DNA from: Nitrososphaerales archaeon
GTDB taxonomy: Archaea; Thermoproteota; Nitrososphaeria; Nitrososphaerales; Gagatemarchaeaceae
Direction of reading: 5' to 3'
Assembly (NCBI GenBank): GCA_014874415.1
Contig: JACWAI010000073.1
Span: forward strand, 1-32,347
DNA: 32,347 bases
Both the position numbers and the translations under genes were made by a program. Below the pieces are notes generated by a model. That model did not search any database. It was not told the origin of the DNA and saw nothing but the letters and a program-made list of their open reading frames with translations. Shown piece by piece: positions 13,874 to 22,041 of this stretch. The number at the start of each line of letters is the position of its first letter. Position 1 is the first letter of the stretch.

Positions 13874-14476
13874 TTGGCGGACATCACCCTCGCGGCCTTC
13901 GGGGCCATGGCGGCGGCCCTCTTCGTCACCGAGCTGACGGACAAGGACGCGCTCCTCCTTCTCGCCGTTTCGACCAGAGTGAGGGCTCGGATTGCCTTCC
14001 TTGCAGGGGCGACGTCCTTCTTCATCACGTCTGTGGTCATAGTCACCCTGGGGTCCCTCCTCATTACCGTCGTCCCTGTGTTCTGGGTCCGCCTGGGAGG
14101 AGGGGGTGTGATGCTCGCCTACGGCGCCTGGGAGGCGAGGGGGGTCGTTGGCAAGGGGTCCGTCGAAAAGGAAGGGGCGCGCATCGCAGGGACCGGGAGC
14201 ACGCGGAAGCTCTTCGTCAGACTTGTCCTTGCGCTCGCCCTCCTGGACTTGGCCGGGGACGCGACCGAGGTGCTTACGATCGTCTTCGTCTCCGAATACG
14301 GTAACCTAGCCTTCGTGTTTTCGGGTGTTTACATTGGTTTGCTTGCGGCCACGGCCGCGGAGGCTACCCTTGGGAGCAGGCTGGGAAGGCTCCTGACACC
14401 TCGGCGGATACATATCTTATCGGCCTCGATCTTCTTGCTCCTGGGGGCGTCTATCGTGAGCCTCGGCGCGGCATGA
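13874..14476 (+). CDS. Divergent UPF0016/Gdt1 (TMEM165)-like cation transporter
   Basis: This 200-residue protein has two hydrophobic repeats of about three helices each, separated by a polar loop (about 93-110), the layout of the UPF0016/Gdt1 family that moves Mn, Ca and protons. The family's paired E-x-G-D-K-T/S motifs are altered: the first reads ELTDKD (20-25), the second DLAGDATE (125-132). The acidic pairs remain, but the first motif has Thr in place of Gly. It may be a genuine member with other ion preference, or a more distant relative. The start is TTG at 13874. No better start or Shine-Dalgarno is visible, so this is the least certain part. The gene ends 44 bases before proS. Confidence 0.65.
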   Translation: MADITLAAFGAMAAALFVTELTDKDALLLLAVSTRVRARIAFLAGATSFFITSVVIVTLGSLLITVVPVFWVRLGGGGVMLAYGAWEARGVVGKGSVEKEGARIAGTGSTRKLFVRLVLALALLDLAGDATEVLTIVFVSEYGNLAFVFSGVYIGLLAATAAEATLGSRLGRLLTPRRIHILSASIFLLLGASIVSLGAA

Positions 14477-14488
14477 TGCAGTCAGCTT

Positions 14489-14496
14489 CATTAACC
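14489..14496 (+). promoter_or_regulatory. TATA-like box for proS
   Basis: CATTAACC is centred about 28 bases before the ATG at 14521. It overlaps the region just after the preceding stop and argues for the start at 14521 and against the ATG at 14473. Confidence 0.5.
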
Positions 14497-14520
14497 GCAT
14501 TCCACCGAGCCAGAAATCCG

Positions 14521-15966
14521 ATGTCCAAGCCCAGCCATGAAGGGATGGCTGCGAAGAAGAAAGAGAACTTCGACGACTGGTACACCCAGGTAATATTGAA
14601 GGCCGAACTGGCAGACTACAGCCCGGTCTCCGGGTGCATGGTCCTGAGGCCCTCGGGGTACGCCATCTGGGAGGGCATACAGACGGCGACTGACGCGGAG
14701 TTCAAGAAGGCAGGCATCAGCAACACCTACTTCCCGATTTTCATCCCCGAAAGGCTCCTGAAGAAGGAGGCGGAGCACGTCCAGGGGTTCGCACCGGAGG
14801 TAGCCTGGGTGACGCAGGCAGGAAACTCGGACCTGGAGGAGCGCCTCGCCATCCGTCCAACGTCGGAGACGCTGATGTACGAGGTGGTCTCGAAGTGGAT
14901 AAGGTCGTGGAGGGACCTCCCCATGAGGCTCAACCAGTGGAACAACGTCGTCCGCTGGGAGTTCAGGCACCCCACCCCCTTCCTCCGTACGAGGGAGTTC
15001 CTCTGGAACGAAGGGCACAGCCTCTTCGCCACTCGAGAAGAGGCGGACGCCGAAAGGGACGAGATCTTGGGGATCTACAAGAAGGTGACTGAACAGTTCA
15101 TGGCCATTCCCGGATACCTGGGGCGCAAGAGCAAGTCCGAGACCTTCGCAGGGGCCGAGGCGACCTACAGCATAGAGCACCTCCTCCCAGACGGGAAGGC
15201 GATACAGGGTCCTGACTGGCACTCCGACGGGCAGAATTTCTCCAAGGCTTTCGACATCACCTTCATCGACCAGAAGGGGGGCAAGGACCACGCCTGGCAG
15301 AACACCTGGGCGCTTACGACCAGGGAGATAGGGGTGATGCTTGCGATACACAGCGACGACAGGGGGGCCGTGGTGCCGCCGAAGCTGGCTGCGGTGCAGG
15401 TGGTATTTGTCCCCATTGTAAACGACGAGAGCAAAGAGGCAGTCCTAGCCGAGGCTAGGAAGCTCGCTGCGGAGCTCGCCGGAAGGTTCAGGGTCTTCTT
15501 TGACGACCGCGACCACCTTACGCCAGGGAGGAAGTTCAACGAATGGGAGCTGAAGGGGGTGCCTGTGAGGGTCGAGTTCGGCCCCCGCGACATGAAGGAA
15601 GGGCAGGCGGTACTCGTGAGGCGGGACAACGGGGGGAAGAGGACCGTCAAGCTCGCCAGCCTGCCCGACGAGGTGGGGAAGGAGCTGGAGACGATCCAGG
15701 ACAGCCTTTTCCAGAGGGCGTCCGAGGAGCTCTCGAAGAACACCCGCGACGCGACGACTCTCGCCGAGCTCAAGGAGATACTTTCCCAGCACGGAGGCAT
15801 GATCAGGGTGCCCTGGTGCGGGAAGGCCGAGTGCGAAGCGAAGATGAAGGAGGAGACAGGGGGGAAGATACTGAACGTACCCCTCGGCCAGGGGCGCCGT
15901 AAGGGGAGATGCCCGGTGTGTTCTGAAGAGGCGGGCTCAATCGCCCTTTTCGGCAAGTCCTACTAG
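14521..15966 (+). CDS. proS: Prolyl-tRNA synthetase, archaeal/eukaryal type
   Basis: ProRS charges tRNA(Pro). The 481-residue enzyme is of the archaeal/eukaryal type, without the bacterial INS editing domain. It shows the class II core: VLRPSGYAIWEGIQ, then IRPTSETLMYEVVSKWI, motif 2 in VVRWEFRHPTPFLRTREFLW and EGHS, and motif 3 in WALTTREIGVMLAIHSDDRG. An anticodon-binding domain follows (VVFVPIVNDESK, DDRDHLTPGRKFNEWELKG). The last ~70 residues form the C-terminal zinc-binding domain with WCGKAEC and CPVCSEE, ending in a terminal Tyr (FGKSY), as is typical. ATG at 14521 is chosen over 14473 because the latter precedes the likely promoter. Confidence 0.96.
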   Translation: MSKPSHEGMAAKKKENFDDWYTQVILKAELADYSPVSGCMVLRPSGYAIWEGIQTATDAEFKKAGISNTYFPIFIPERLLKKEAEHVQGFAPEVAWVTQAGNSDLEERLAIRPTSETLMYEVVSKWIRSWRDLPMRLNQWNNVVRWEFRHPTPFLRTREFLWNEGHSLFATREEADAERDEILGIYKKVTEQFMAIPGYLGRKSKSETFAGAEATYSIEHLLPDGKAIQGPDWHSDGQNFSKAFDITFIDQKGGKDHAWQNTWALTTREIGVMLAIHSDDRGAVVPPKLAAVQVVFVPIVNDESKEAVLAEARKLAAELAGRFRVFFDDRDHLTPGRKFNEWELKGVPVRVEFGPRDMKEGQAVLVRRDNGGKRTVKLASLPDEVGKELETIQDSLFQRASEELSKNTRDATTLAELKEILSQHGGMIRVPWCGKAECEAKMKEETGGKILNVPLGQGRRKGRCPVCSEEAGSIALFGKSY

Positions 15967-15967
15967 C

Positions 15968-15975
15968 AGGAGTGA
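15968..15975 (+). promoter_or_regulatory. Shine-Dalgarno before a CTG start (PfkB kinase)
   Basis: AGGAGTGA is a near-full match to the archaeal anti-Shine-Dalgarno and ends seven bases before CTG at 15983, in the kinase frame. The GTG contained in it opens another frame that stops after four codons. Confidence 0.55.
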
Positions 15976-15982
15976 CCTTCGC

Positions 15983-17002
15983 CTGACTCACCCGAACGGC
16001 ACCCTGGCCGTCCTCGGAGCGATAAACTGGGACACCACCCTATTCCAGGATGCCTTCGCCGAGCCTGGGGAGGAGGTCCTGGTCCGGAGCATGGAAGGGT
16101 GCCCTGGTGGCAAGGGGGCGAACGTGGCTGTGGCGGCTGCCAGGATCCTCGGGCGGGGCCGAGTATCGTTTGTCGGGGCGCTCGGTGATGACGACCTTCA
16201 AGCCCCCCTCCGGGAGGGCCTTCGGTCAGAGGGGGTCGTCATAGACGGGCTTCTGACACTGCCTGGTCGACGTTCGGGGCGCGCGTTCATCCACGTAGAT
16301 GCGCACGGTTACAAGACGATCCACACTCTCCTCGGCGCGAACGAAGGATTGCGGCCCGCCCACCTCAAGCTGAGAGGGGTGTCTCGTGCGCTCCGTGCGA
16401 GCTCGGCCGTGGTGATAATGGACGTCCCATTTCCTGTCGCCCTGGCAGCGGCGCGGTTCGCCAAGGCAAGAGGGCACCGGTCGTTCTACAGCCCCGGCGT
16501 CAGGACACTGGAGGGCGGGCGCGCTTTAGGGGAGCTGCTCGACCTGGTCGACGTTCTCGTCCTTGACAGGGCGGAGCTGTCGAGGCTGCGCCCTGGGGAA
16601 CAGCCTCCCATCGCTGCCCAGTCGATCCAATCGGAGCATGGCAGCCTTGCCCTGGTCGCCACCCTCGGTCGCGAGGGGTGCCTGGTGGCCCGGGGAGAAT
16701 CTGTCGTCTCCGTACCAGCTTTCGACCTGGAAAGCCTCGGGCTGACCCCTGTGAACACCACAGGATCAGGTGACGCGTTCCTCGCAGCCTACGCCTGCTA
16801 TTCGATGTCCGGAGTCGACCCCGCCCAGGCAGCAGTGTGGGGGAACCTAGCAGGAGCTCTCAAGGCGTCCAAACCAGAGACGAGAGGGAGCCCTTCAAGG
16901 AGGGACCTGGAAACTCGCATGCTGACACTGGGTCCTGTCAAAGGGCGGCGACAGGGTGCGCCATCGAGAACAGGTGGATCGCGCTATCGTCGACGCTCAT
17001 AG
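15983..17002 (+). CDS. PfkB-family carbohydrate/nucleoside kinase, apparent CTG start
   Basis: A ribokinase/PfkB-family enzyme of about 339 residues. The family's first strand reads TLAVLGAINWDTT (7-19), signature 1 is GGKGANVAVAAARILG (42-57), and the anion hole with catalytic Asp264 is NTTGSGDAF. The substrate is unknown; candidates are nucleosides (importer next door) or sugar phosphates. The first strand lies upstream of the first ATG (16091), so a start there would remove an essential part. No ATG, GTG or TTG exists in frame nearby; CTG at 15983 lies seven bases after a Shine-Dalgarno. A frameshift or sequencing error near 15980 is the alternative. The C-terminus has a basic, non-conserved tail that overlaps the convergent kinase gene by 65 bases. 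Confidence 0.82.
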   Translation: MTHPNGTLAVLGAINWDTTLFQDAFAEPGEEVLVRSMEGCPGGKGANVAVAAARILGRGRVSFVGALGDDDLQAPLREGLRSEGVVIDGLLTLPGRRSGRAFIHVDAHGYKTIHTLLGANEGLRPAHLKLRGVSRALRASSAVVIMDVPFPVALAAARFAKARGHRSFYSPGVRTLEGGRALGELLDLVDVLVLDRAELSRLRPGEQPPIAAQSIQSEHGSLALVATLGREGCLVARGESVVSVPAFDLESLGLTPVNTTGSGDAFLAAYACYSMSGVDPAQAAVWGNLAGALKASKPETRGSPSRRDLETRMLTLGPVKGRRQGAPSRTGGSRYRRRS

Positions 17003-17843
17003 GGAGGTCCACCTTTGCAAGGGCGATCATCTGGAGGGAAAGTGAGGACGCCGCAATCCCGAAGCAGGCGCTCCTCAGGAAGTCCCTCGTCTTCAGGTAC
17101 CAGGACACCGTGGCCCCGCTGAGTATGTCCCCGGCTCCCGTAGTGTCGATCACAGGCACCTTGGGCACCTGCACCTGGTAGATCCTCGAGCCGTCGAGGA
17201 CATGGCATGCTTCGGCCCCGTTGGTCACTATGGCCTTCTTCACCCCTATGGAAGCGAGCTTCTCCAGGGCGGGCCCCGGGTCGCTCTTCCCGGTCAGCAT
17301 CTCGGCCTCCATCCTGTCCATCTTTATGGCGTCCATCTTGGAAAGTATGCTCTTGTCTCCGAGCGGCACCATGGTCACCCGTCCTTCCCGGTCGAACGTC
17401 CTGACGAACCCCTGGGGGTCGAGGAAGGTGAAGTCAGACCGGGACGATATCTCGGTCAACAGGGCAGGGGACAGCTCCCCAGCCAGGGGGCTCAGGAGCG
17501 AAGCGCTGAACCTGGTGTCAGGGGGGATCTGGGATGCCGAAAGGTCCTCGCACCTGCTCGTAAGGGCTAGCGTCCTGTTGCCAGAGGCGTTCGAAATACT
17601 GAACCGTGTCGTGGGCTTCGTCGGGCTCCTGTCAGATGCCCTAAGGGAGATGCCGTTCCTCGCCAGCCACACGGCCTGCTCGTCAGGGAAGTCGTTACCC
17701 ACCTTCGTCAGAGGCGTGACGCTGTGGCCGAATCTCGAGCAGATCAGTCCCGCATATGATGGGGGCCCTCCCACCGACGTTATCTGTCGCATCGGGAGCT
17801 GTATCGTGTCGATGGTGAGGAACCCGGCGACGAGTACCTTCAA
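16938..17843 (-). CDS. PfkB-family kinase
   Basis: The 301-residue product is a second PfkB/ribokinase-family enzyme, only distantly related to its convergent neighbour. It begins with the usual strand MKVLVAGFLTIDTIQLP, has a shortened signature 1 (ITSVGGPPSYAGLICSRFGH) with Pro-Pro in place of the Lys-Gly of GGKG, and DTTGAGDILSGATVSWYL with catalytic Asp239. The variant signature 1 occurs in PfkB members that act on nucleosides or other non-ribose sugars, but that does not fix the substrate. The start is TTG at 17843, with a TATA-like CATAAGCC about 26 bases upstream. It is divergent from the BMP transporter operon, across 127 bases, so shared regulation is possible. Confidence 0.87.
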   Translation of the reverse strand: MKVLVAGFLTIDTIQLPMRQITSVGGPPSYAGLICSRFGHSVTPLTKVGNDFPDEQAVWLARNGISLRASDRSPTKPTTRFSISNASGNRTLALTSRCEDLSASQIPPDTRFSASLLSPLAGELSPALLTEISSRSDFTFLDPQGFVRTFDREGRVTMVPLGDKSILSKMDAIKMDRMEAEMLTGKSDPGPALEKLASIGVKKAIVTNGAEACHVLDGSRIYQVQVPKVPVIDTTGAGDILSGATVSWYLKTRDFLRSACFGIAASSLSLQMIALAKVDLPMSVDDSAIHLFSMAHPVAAL

Positions 17844-17930
17844 TCCGCAGCTCGCCCCCCCTTTGGGCTTATGAAGGCTTCCATAGATTTTTGTCAGTCA
17901 TGAGAATTCCGTCTCTTCCCCGGTTTGGCG

Positions 17931-17938
17931 TTTAAATA
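17931..17938 (+). promoter_or_regulatory. TATA box for the nucleoside ABC importer operon
   Basis: TTTAAATA lies about 36 bases before the GTG at 17971, a strong match that predicts a leader of about a dozen bases. It is the best promoter candidate for the four-gene importer operon. Confidence 0.55.
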
Positions 17939-17970
17939 ACCAAAGAGCAGAGCCGCCAGCCGAGAAATAC

Positions 17971-19404
17971 GTGAACGTTCAAAATAAAAAAGCAATCTCT
18001 ACAGGTGTATCCGTAGCGATAGTAGTCATCATCCTAGTTGTAGCAGCGGGCGCCTATTACTTCATCACCTCCAGCTCGTCATCTTCGACCACTCCGACCA
18101 CCACTCCGATGACTTCCGGCGCTTCCAGCACGACTACCACCTCTACCACTTCCAGCACGTCTAGCATGATCAGCACCACCACCACCGGGCCTCTGCCTGG
18201 CAAGGGCTATTCGATCGGCGTGGTGTTCGATGTCGGCGGCCTCGGTGACCGAGGGTTCAACGACCTTGCAGACCAGGGAATGCTGAGGGCCAACACAACT
18301 CTGGGTGTGGACTACACCTACGAAGTGGCCACGTCGGTGTCCCAAATTCCACAGCTCTTCGCGAACCTGATCAACGACCACCTTTCACTCATCGTCGGCG
18401 TGGGATACGACGACGACCAGGCCATTGCCCAGTATGCGGCCCAGTACCCCAACCAGAAGTTCGCCCAGGTAGACGGTGACATTTTCAACGTCACCAACGT
18501 AGTCGCCATCAAATTCCAGGAGAACATAGGCAGCGCAGTGGTCGGGGCCATGTCAGTCGCCCTCGCGGGCAACCGCGGGCAAATCGGGTTCCTGGGCGGC
18601 GTGACAGTCGGCATCATCTACAAGTTCTGGAACGGGTGGAAGTACGGGGCGCAATGGGCAGACTCGTATCTGTCCAGGGTCCAAGGGACCACCTACAACA
18701 CTACCCTCGATCAGGTCTATGCAGGGACCACCCCGGCATGCTTCGACTGTCCTCTCACAGGCTTCTCCGATGCCCAGTCCATGATCGCCCGCGGTGACAG
18801 CATAATCTTCACAGCGGCAGGTGGGACCGGGCTAGGTGCCTTCAACGCCATAGGCGAGTACGATGGGGCCCATCCAGGGATCACCTCGACCGGCACCACG
18901 ACCTCCGGGAACTGGAACTGGTCCAACTCCTCGAGGCCAGCCGTCCTAGCCATCGGGGTCGATGCAAACCAGGACTACTACGGGACTCAACAGTACTTCA
19001 GCGGCGCCTCCCAAAGCAGCTCCTACAGCAGCAACGCGACCAAGCTGACTCCGCCCTCCTTCGTGATCACGTCCGAGATCAAGAAGGTGGACGTCGGTGT
19101 ATTCAACGTCATGAGCTGGGTCGTCGACCAGAACTTCAGCAGCCTCTGGAACAACCCCGCGAAGTTCGCACCCTCCTTCTTCAATGGCCAGACAGTGGCC
19201 TGTGGCCCCAACGGCGACGCGCCGTGCTATGTACGAGGGGTCTACGAATTGGGGCTAAAGCAGGGAGCCGTAGGGCCGACCAACTTCCAGTACAGCGCCA
19301 TGTACTTGACTCCACTCGCCAAACAGGTGATGACACAGATCACCGACGGCATAATCAACGGTTCAATAACAGTCCCAGAAGACTACAATCCATCAGGCAG
19401 CTAG
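17971..19404 (+). CDS. BMP/PnrA-family nucleoside-binding lipoprotein-like solute-binding protein
   Basis: This is the extracytoplasmic binding protein of a BMP-type ABC importer; family members such as PnrA bind purine nucleosides. The 477-residue protein starts with an uncleaved-looking anchor (VSVAIVVIILVVAAGAYYF, about 13-31). A Ser/Thr-rich linker of roughly 40 residues follows; it could be O-glycosylated, which is inferred. The BMP domain begins at about 78: YSIGVVFDVGGLGDRGFNDL, then LIVGVGYDDDQAIAQ and VAIKFQENIGSAVVGAMSV. Seven or eight N-glycosylation sequons lie in the domain. No lipobox Cys is seen; anchoring by the N-terminal helix is typical for archaea. GTG at 17971 is chosen from the TATA distance. 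A hairpin lies between this gene and the ATPase gene. Confidence 0.92.
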   Translation: MNVQNKKAISTGVSVAIVVIILVVAAGAYYFITSSSSSSTTPTTTPMTSGASSTTTTSTTSSTSSMISTTTTGPLPGKGYSIGVVFDVGGLGDRGFNDLADQGMLRANTTLGVDYTYEVATSVSQIPQLFANLINDHLSLIVGVGYDDDQAIAQYAAQYPNQKFAQVDGDIFNVTNVVAIKFQENIGSAVVGAMSVALAGNRGQIGFLGGVTVGIIYKFWNGWKYGAQWADSYLSRVQGTTYNTTLDQVYAGTTPACFDCPLTGFSDAQSMIARGDSIIFTAAGGTGLGAFNAIGEYDGAHPGITSTGTTTSGNWNWSNSSRPAVLAIGVDANQDYYGTQQYFSGASQSSSYSSNATKLTPPSFVITSEIKKVDVGVFNVMSWVVDQNFSSLWNNPAKFAPSFFNGQTVACGPNGDAPCYVRGVYELGLKQGAVGPTNFQYSAMYLTPLAKQVMTQITDGIINGSITVPEDYNPSGS

Positions 19405-19408
19405 GTGT

Positions 19409-19440
19409 AGGTGAGGTAATCTCACCTTCCCTCCTTTTTT
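19409..19440 (+). terminator. Hairpin plus T-tract between binding-protein and ATPase genes
   Basis: The perfect 7-bp stem AGGTGAG / CTCACCT has a five-base loop GTAAT and is followed by TCCCTCCTTTTTT. It starts five bases after the binding-protein stop and ends just before the Shine-Dalgarno (GGTGAAGTGA) of the ATPase gene. It may act as a partial terminator or RNA stabiliser, making the binding protein more abundant than the membrane components. This is a reading of the structure only. Confidence 0.55.
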
Positions 19441-19450
19441 GGTGAAGTGA

Positions 19451-20959
19451 ATGGCTGAGCAAGTACTCCGAATGTCAGGGATAAGGAAGTCATTTCCAGG
19501 CGTCGTCGCACTCGACGGAGTGGACATCGAGGTAAACAAGGGAGAGGTGATGGGGCTCCTCGGGGAAAACGGGGCGGGCAAGAGCACCCTGATGAGCATC
19601 CTCTTTGGCCTCTACAACAGGGACGCGGGCTCCATCGAGATAGAAGGTAAGCCCGTGACAATCAAGAACTCTGGGGATGCGATAGGCCTGGGGCTCGGGA
19701 TGGTGCACCAGTCGTTCACCCTGGTCCCCAACCTGACCGCCATGGAGAACATAATCCTGGGGGCCGAGCCTTCCAGAGCAGGCGTGATCGACTGGAGAGA
19801 AGCGAGGCGAAAGGTGACCGAGCTCACGAGCCAGGTGGGGCTCGAGGTCCCCATGAACCATCAGGCAGAAGACCTCCCCACCGGGTTCAAGCAACGGACC
19901 GAAATCCTGAAAGCTCTGCTCAGGGGGGCGAAGATACTGATATTGGATGAGCCAACTGCCGTGCTCACCCCACTAGAGTCAGAGGAGTTGTTCCGGTCCA
20001 TAAGGCGCCTGACGGCCGGCGGGACCACGGTCATCTTCATCACCCATAAGCTGAAGGAGGTCTTGTCGATCACGAACAGGATCACAATAATGAGGAGGGG
20101 GAAGGTGATAGCGACAATGGAAACGAAGGACGCGACCGTGGACGTCCTCGCCAACGCCATGGTCGGGCGAGAGATTGAGCGGAAGTTCGTCTTCGCGGAA
20201 TACCAGCCAGGTGAGACAATCCTGGACATCAGGAACCTGACCGTTTCGGCTCTTCACAACTCTCACGCTGTGGACAACTGCTCCCTCTCGGTAAGGGAAG
20301 GTGAAATCGTTGGGCTCGCGGGGGTCGAAGGAAACGGCCAGAGCGAGCTGGTGGAGGCGATAATGGGGCTCAGAAGGCCGTTGTCGGGAGAGATCACCCT
20401 CCGTGGGAAGCTCGTGAACGAGCTGTCTACCTCAGAGATCCTGAAGCTCTCGGTGGGTCACGTGCCAGAGGACAGGGCGCTTAATGGCCTGATCCTCGAC
20501 TTTTCCATTTCGGAGAACGTCATCCTTGGGTCTGCAAACAGGCCGACGTTCTCTCAGAGGGGGGTGTTGGTCCGCGGCAAGGTCAGGGACTTCGCCAGGA
20601 GAGTCGTTAGCGCGTTCAATGTCTCCGCGGCCGGCGTCGAAGTCAAGGCAAGGAATCTGTCCGGGGGAAACCAGCAAAAGGTGATAGTGGGCCGAGAGCT
20701 AGCGAACGAGCCCCGCCTCCTTGTCGCCCACCAGCCTACGAGGGGGCTCGATGTGGCCAGCACCGAGTACATACAGTCTCTACTCGTGAGCGCAAGAAAC
20801 GCCAAGAGAGGGGTCCTGCTCGTAAGCGCCGACTTTGACGAAGTCCTTGACCTGAGCGACAGGATACTCGTCCTCTACGAAGGGAAGATCATAGGCGAGC
20901 TGCAGAGGGGGTCGAGCATAGGAGAGCTTGGGAAGCTGCTAGGGGGAGTAGTAGGATAA
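19451..20959 (+). CDS. Nucleoside ABC importer ATP-binding protein (two ABC domains)
   Basis: The 502-residue ATPase has two fused ABC domains, as in YufO/NupO and other sugar- or nucleoside-type importers. Domain 1 has Walker A GENGAGKST (38-46), a loose signature LPTGFKQRTEIL and Walker B ILILDEPTAVL. Domain 2 has the degenerate Walker A GVEGNGQSE usual for this subfamily, signature LSGGNQQKV and Walker B LLVAHQPTRGLD. Only the first site is expected to have a full P-loop, while the second has the canonical signature. ATG at 19451 has a Shine-Dalgarno GGTGAAGTGA just before it. It lies in the operon between the binding protein and two permeases. Confidence 0.94.
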   Translation: MAEQVLRMSGIRKSFPGVVALDGVDIEVNKGEVMGLLGENGAGKSTLMSILFGLYNRDAGSIEIEGKPVTIKNSGDAIGLGLGMVHQSFTLVPNLTAMENIILGAEPSRAGVIDWREARRKVTELTSQVGLEVPMNHQAEDLPTGFKQRTEILKALLRGAKILILDEPTAVLTPLESEELFRSIRRLTAGGTTVIFITHKLKEVLSITNRITIMRRGKVIATMETKDATVDVLANAMVGREIERKFVFAEYQPGETILDIRNLTVSALHNSHAVDNCSLSVREGEIVGLAGVEGNGQSELVEAIMGLRRPLSGEITLRGKLVNELSTSEILKLSVGHVPEDRALNGLILDFSISENVILGSANRPTFSQRGVLVRGKVRDFARRVVSAFNVSAAGVEVKARNLSGGNQQKVIVGRELANEPRLLVAHQPTRGLDVASTEYIQSLLVSARNAKRGVLLVSADFDEVLDLSDRILVLYEGKIIGELQRGSSIGELGKLLGGVVG

Positions 20960-20982
20960 CGAGCGGCATCAAGCCGAATCCC

Positions 20983-22041
20983 TTGGTCCGGGTCCTCAGG
21001 GGGGTTGTCCCGTCGATCGTAGCCCTCCTTCTGGGCCTGCTAGCTGGCTCTGTTCTCATGTGGGCCTTCGGCCTCAACCCCTTCAACGTGTTCTATGCCC
21101 TGTTCGACGGGGCCCTGGGGACCAGGTACGGGCAGTCTACTGTGCTGACGTACATGTCGTCCTACATTCTTCTCGCGCTTGCGTTTCTCATCCCCGGGAA
21201 AGCGGGCATATGGAACGTCGGGGGACAGGGTCAGGTGTTCATTGGCGGCATAACCGCAGCGCTGGTAGTGGTATTCATCCCCATGCCCATAATCCTTTGG
21301 CCTCTGGTCGCGGTCATCGCCGCATGCATCACCGGGGCCGGGCTGGCGGCTGTGTCGGGCATCCTGGAGGCCTACAGGAATGCCTCAGCCATAGTCACCA
21401 CGATCATGCTGAACTACGTGGCTCAGCCATTCTCGTCGTTACTCCTGTACTACGTGATAGTCGAGCGGGTGCCGACGGTAGCCCAGAACCAGTATGTGGT
21501 ATTCCCCTCGGCGGCGACCTTGCCTGCAATTCCATTCTTCAACGCCTCAATCATGTTCATAATTGCGATACTTGTCGCGATTGGGGCCAAGTACTTCCTG
21601 CAGAGAACCAGCCTGGGCTACAATATCAGGGCTGTGGGCATGGGGCCCAAGCAGGCTGAATCCAAAGGGATCAACCCCAAGACGATCAAGGTCATAGCGA
21701 TGCTCATCGGAGGGGCCCTTGCCGGATTGGCGGGGGCCGGGGACGTCCTCAGCGCAGGACACGGGTGCTACCTGGTCGCCTGCTATCAGGACAATTTCGC
21801 GGCAGGTTGGTTCGGGGGGGAGGGATTCGCGGGCATAGCAGTCGCCCTGGTCGCAGCCAACGACCCCATTGGGGCGATCTTCTCGGGGATCTTCTTTTCG
21901 ATTCTCGCGGCCGGGACAGCATCCGTCGGGCAGAACATCTACGTCGTCTGGGCGATGCAGGGGATAATCATAGTCTTCATGGCCGCACCGTACCTCAGCA
22001 CCAAAGTGCTGAACCTCGGAGGTAAGAAGCGCTGGACCTGA
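20983..22041 (+). CDS. Nucleoside ABC importer permease 1 (BPD_transp_2 family)
   Basis: This 352-residue permease has about nine hydrophobic segments and belongs to the branched-chain amino acid/ribose/BMP-type permease family. It pairs with the next gene, as YufP pairs with YufQ. The hallmark IPGKAGIWNVGGQGQVFIGG and the EAA-like region YNIRAVGMGPKQAESKGI are present. TTG at 20983 is the first conventional start. The frame is open further up: an in-frame ATA at 20956 overlaps the ATPase stop (ATAA) and lies seven bases after the purine-rich GGGGGAG, giving a more natural N-terminus (TSGIKPNPLVRVLRG). This suggests a non-standard start, though it is weaker evidence than for the two CTG cases. 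Confidence 0.92.
   Translation: MVRVLRGVVPSIVALLLGLLAGSVLMWAFGLNPFNVFYALFDGALGTRYGQSTVLTYMSSYILLALAFLIPGKAGIWNVGGQGQVFIGGITAALVVVFIPMPIILWPLVAVIAACITGAGLAAVSGILEAYRNASAIVTTIMLNYVAQPFSSLLLYYVIVERVPTVAQNQYVVFPSAATLPAIPFFNASIMFIIAILVAIGAKYFLQRTSLGYNIRAVGMGPKQAESKGINPKTIKVIAMLIGGALAGLAGAGDVLSAGHGCYLVACYQDNFAAGWFGGEGFAGIAVALVAANDPIGAIFSGIFFSILAAGTASVGQNIYVVWAMQGIIIVFMAAPYLSTKVLNLGGKKRWT
22018..22023 (+). promoter_or_regulatory. Shine-Dalgarno before a CTG start (permease 2)
   Basis: GGAGGT lies within the end of permease 1, eight bases before an in-frame CTG at 22032. The nearest conventional start, GTG at 22047, is 23 bases away, too far for this site. Confidence 0.55.

Noticed and set aside
14491-15956. 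Long minus-strand frames opposite proS
   Set aside because: They are shadows of a strongly biased GC-rich coding sequence; proS is certain.
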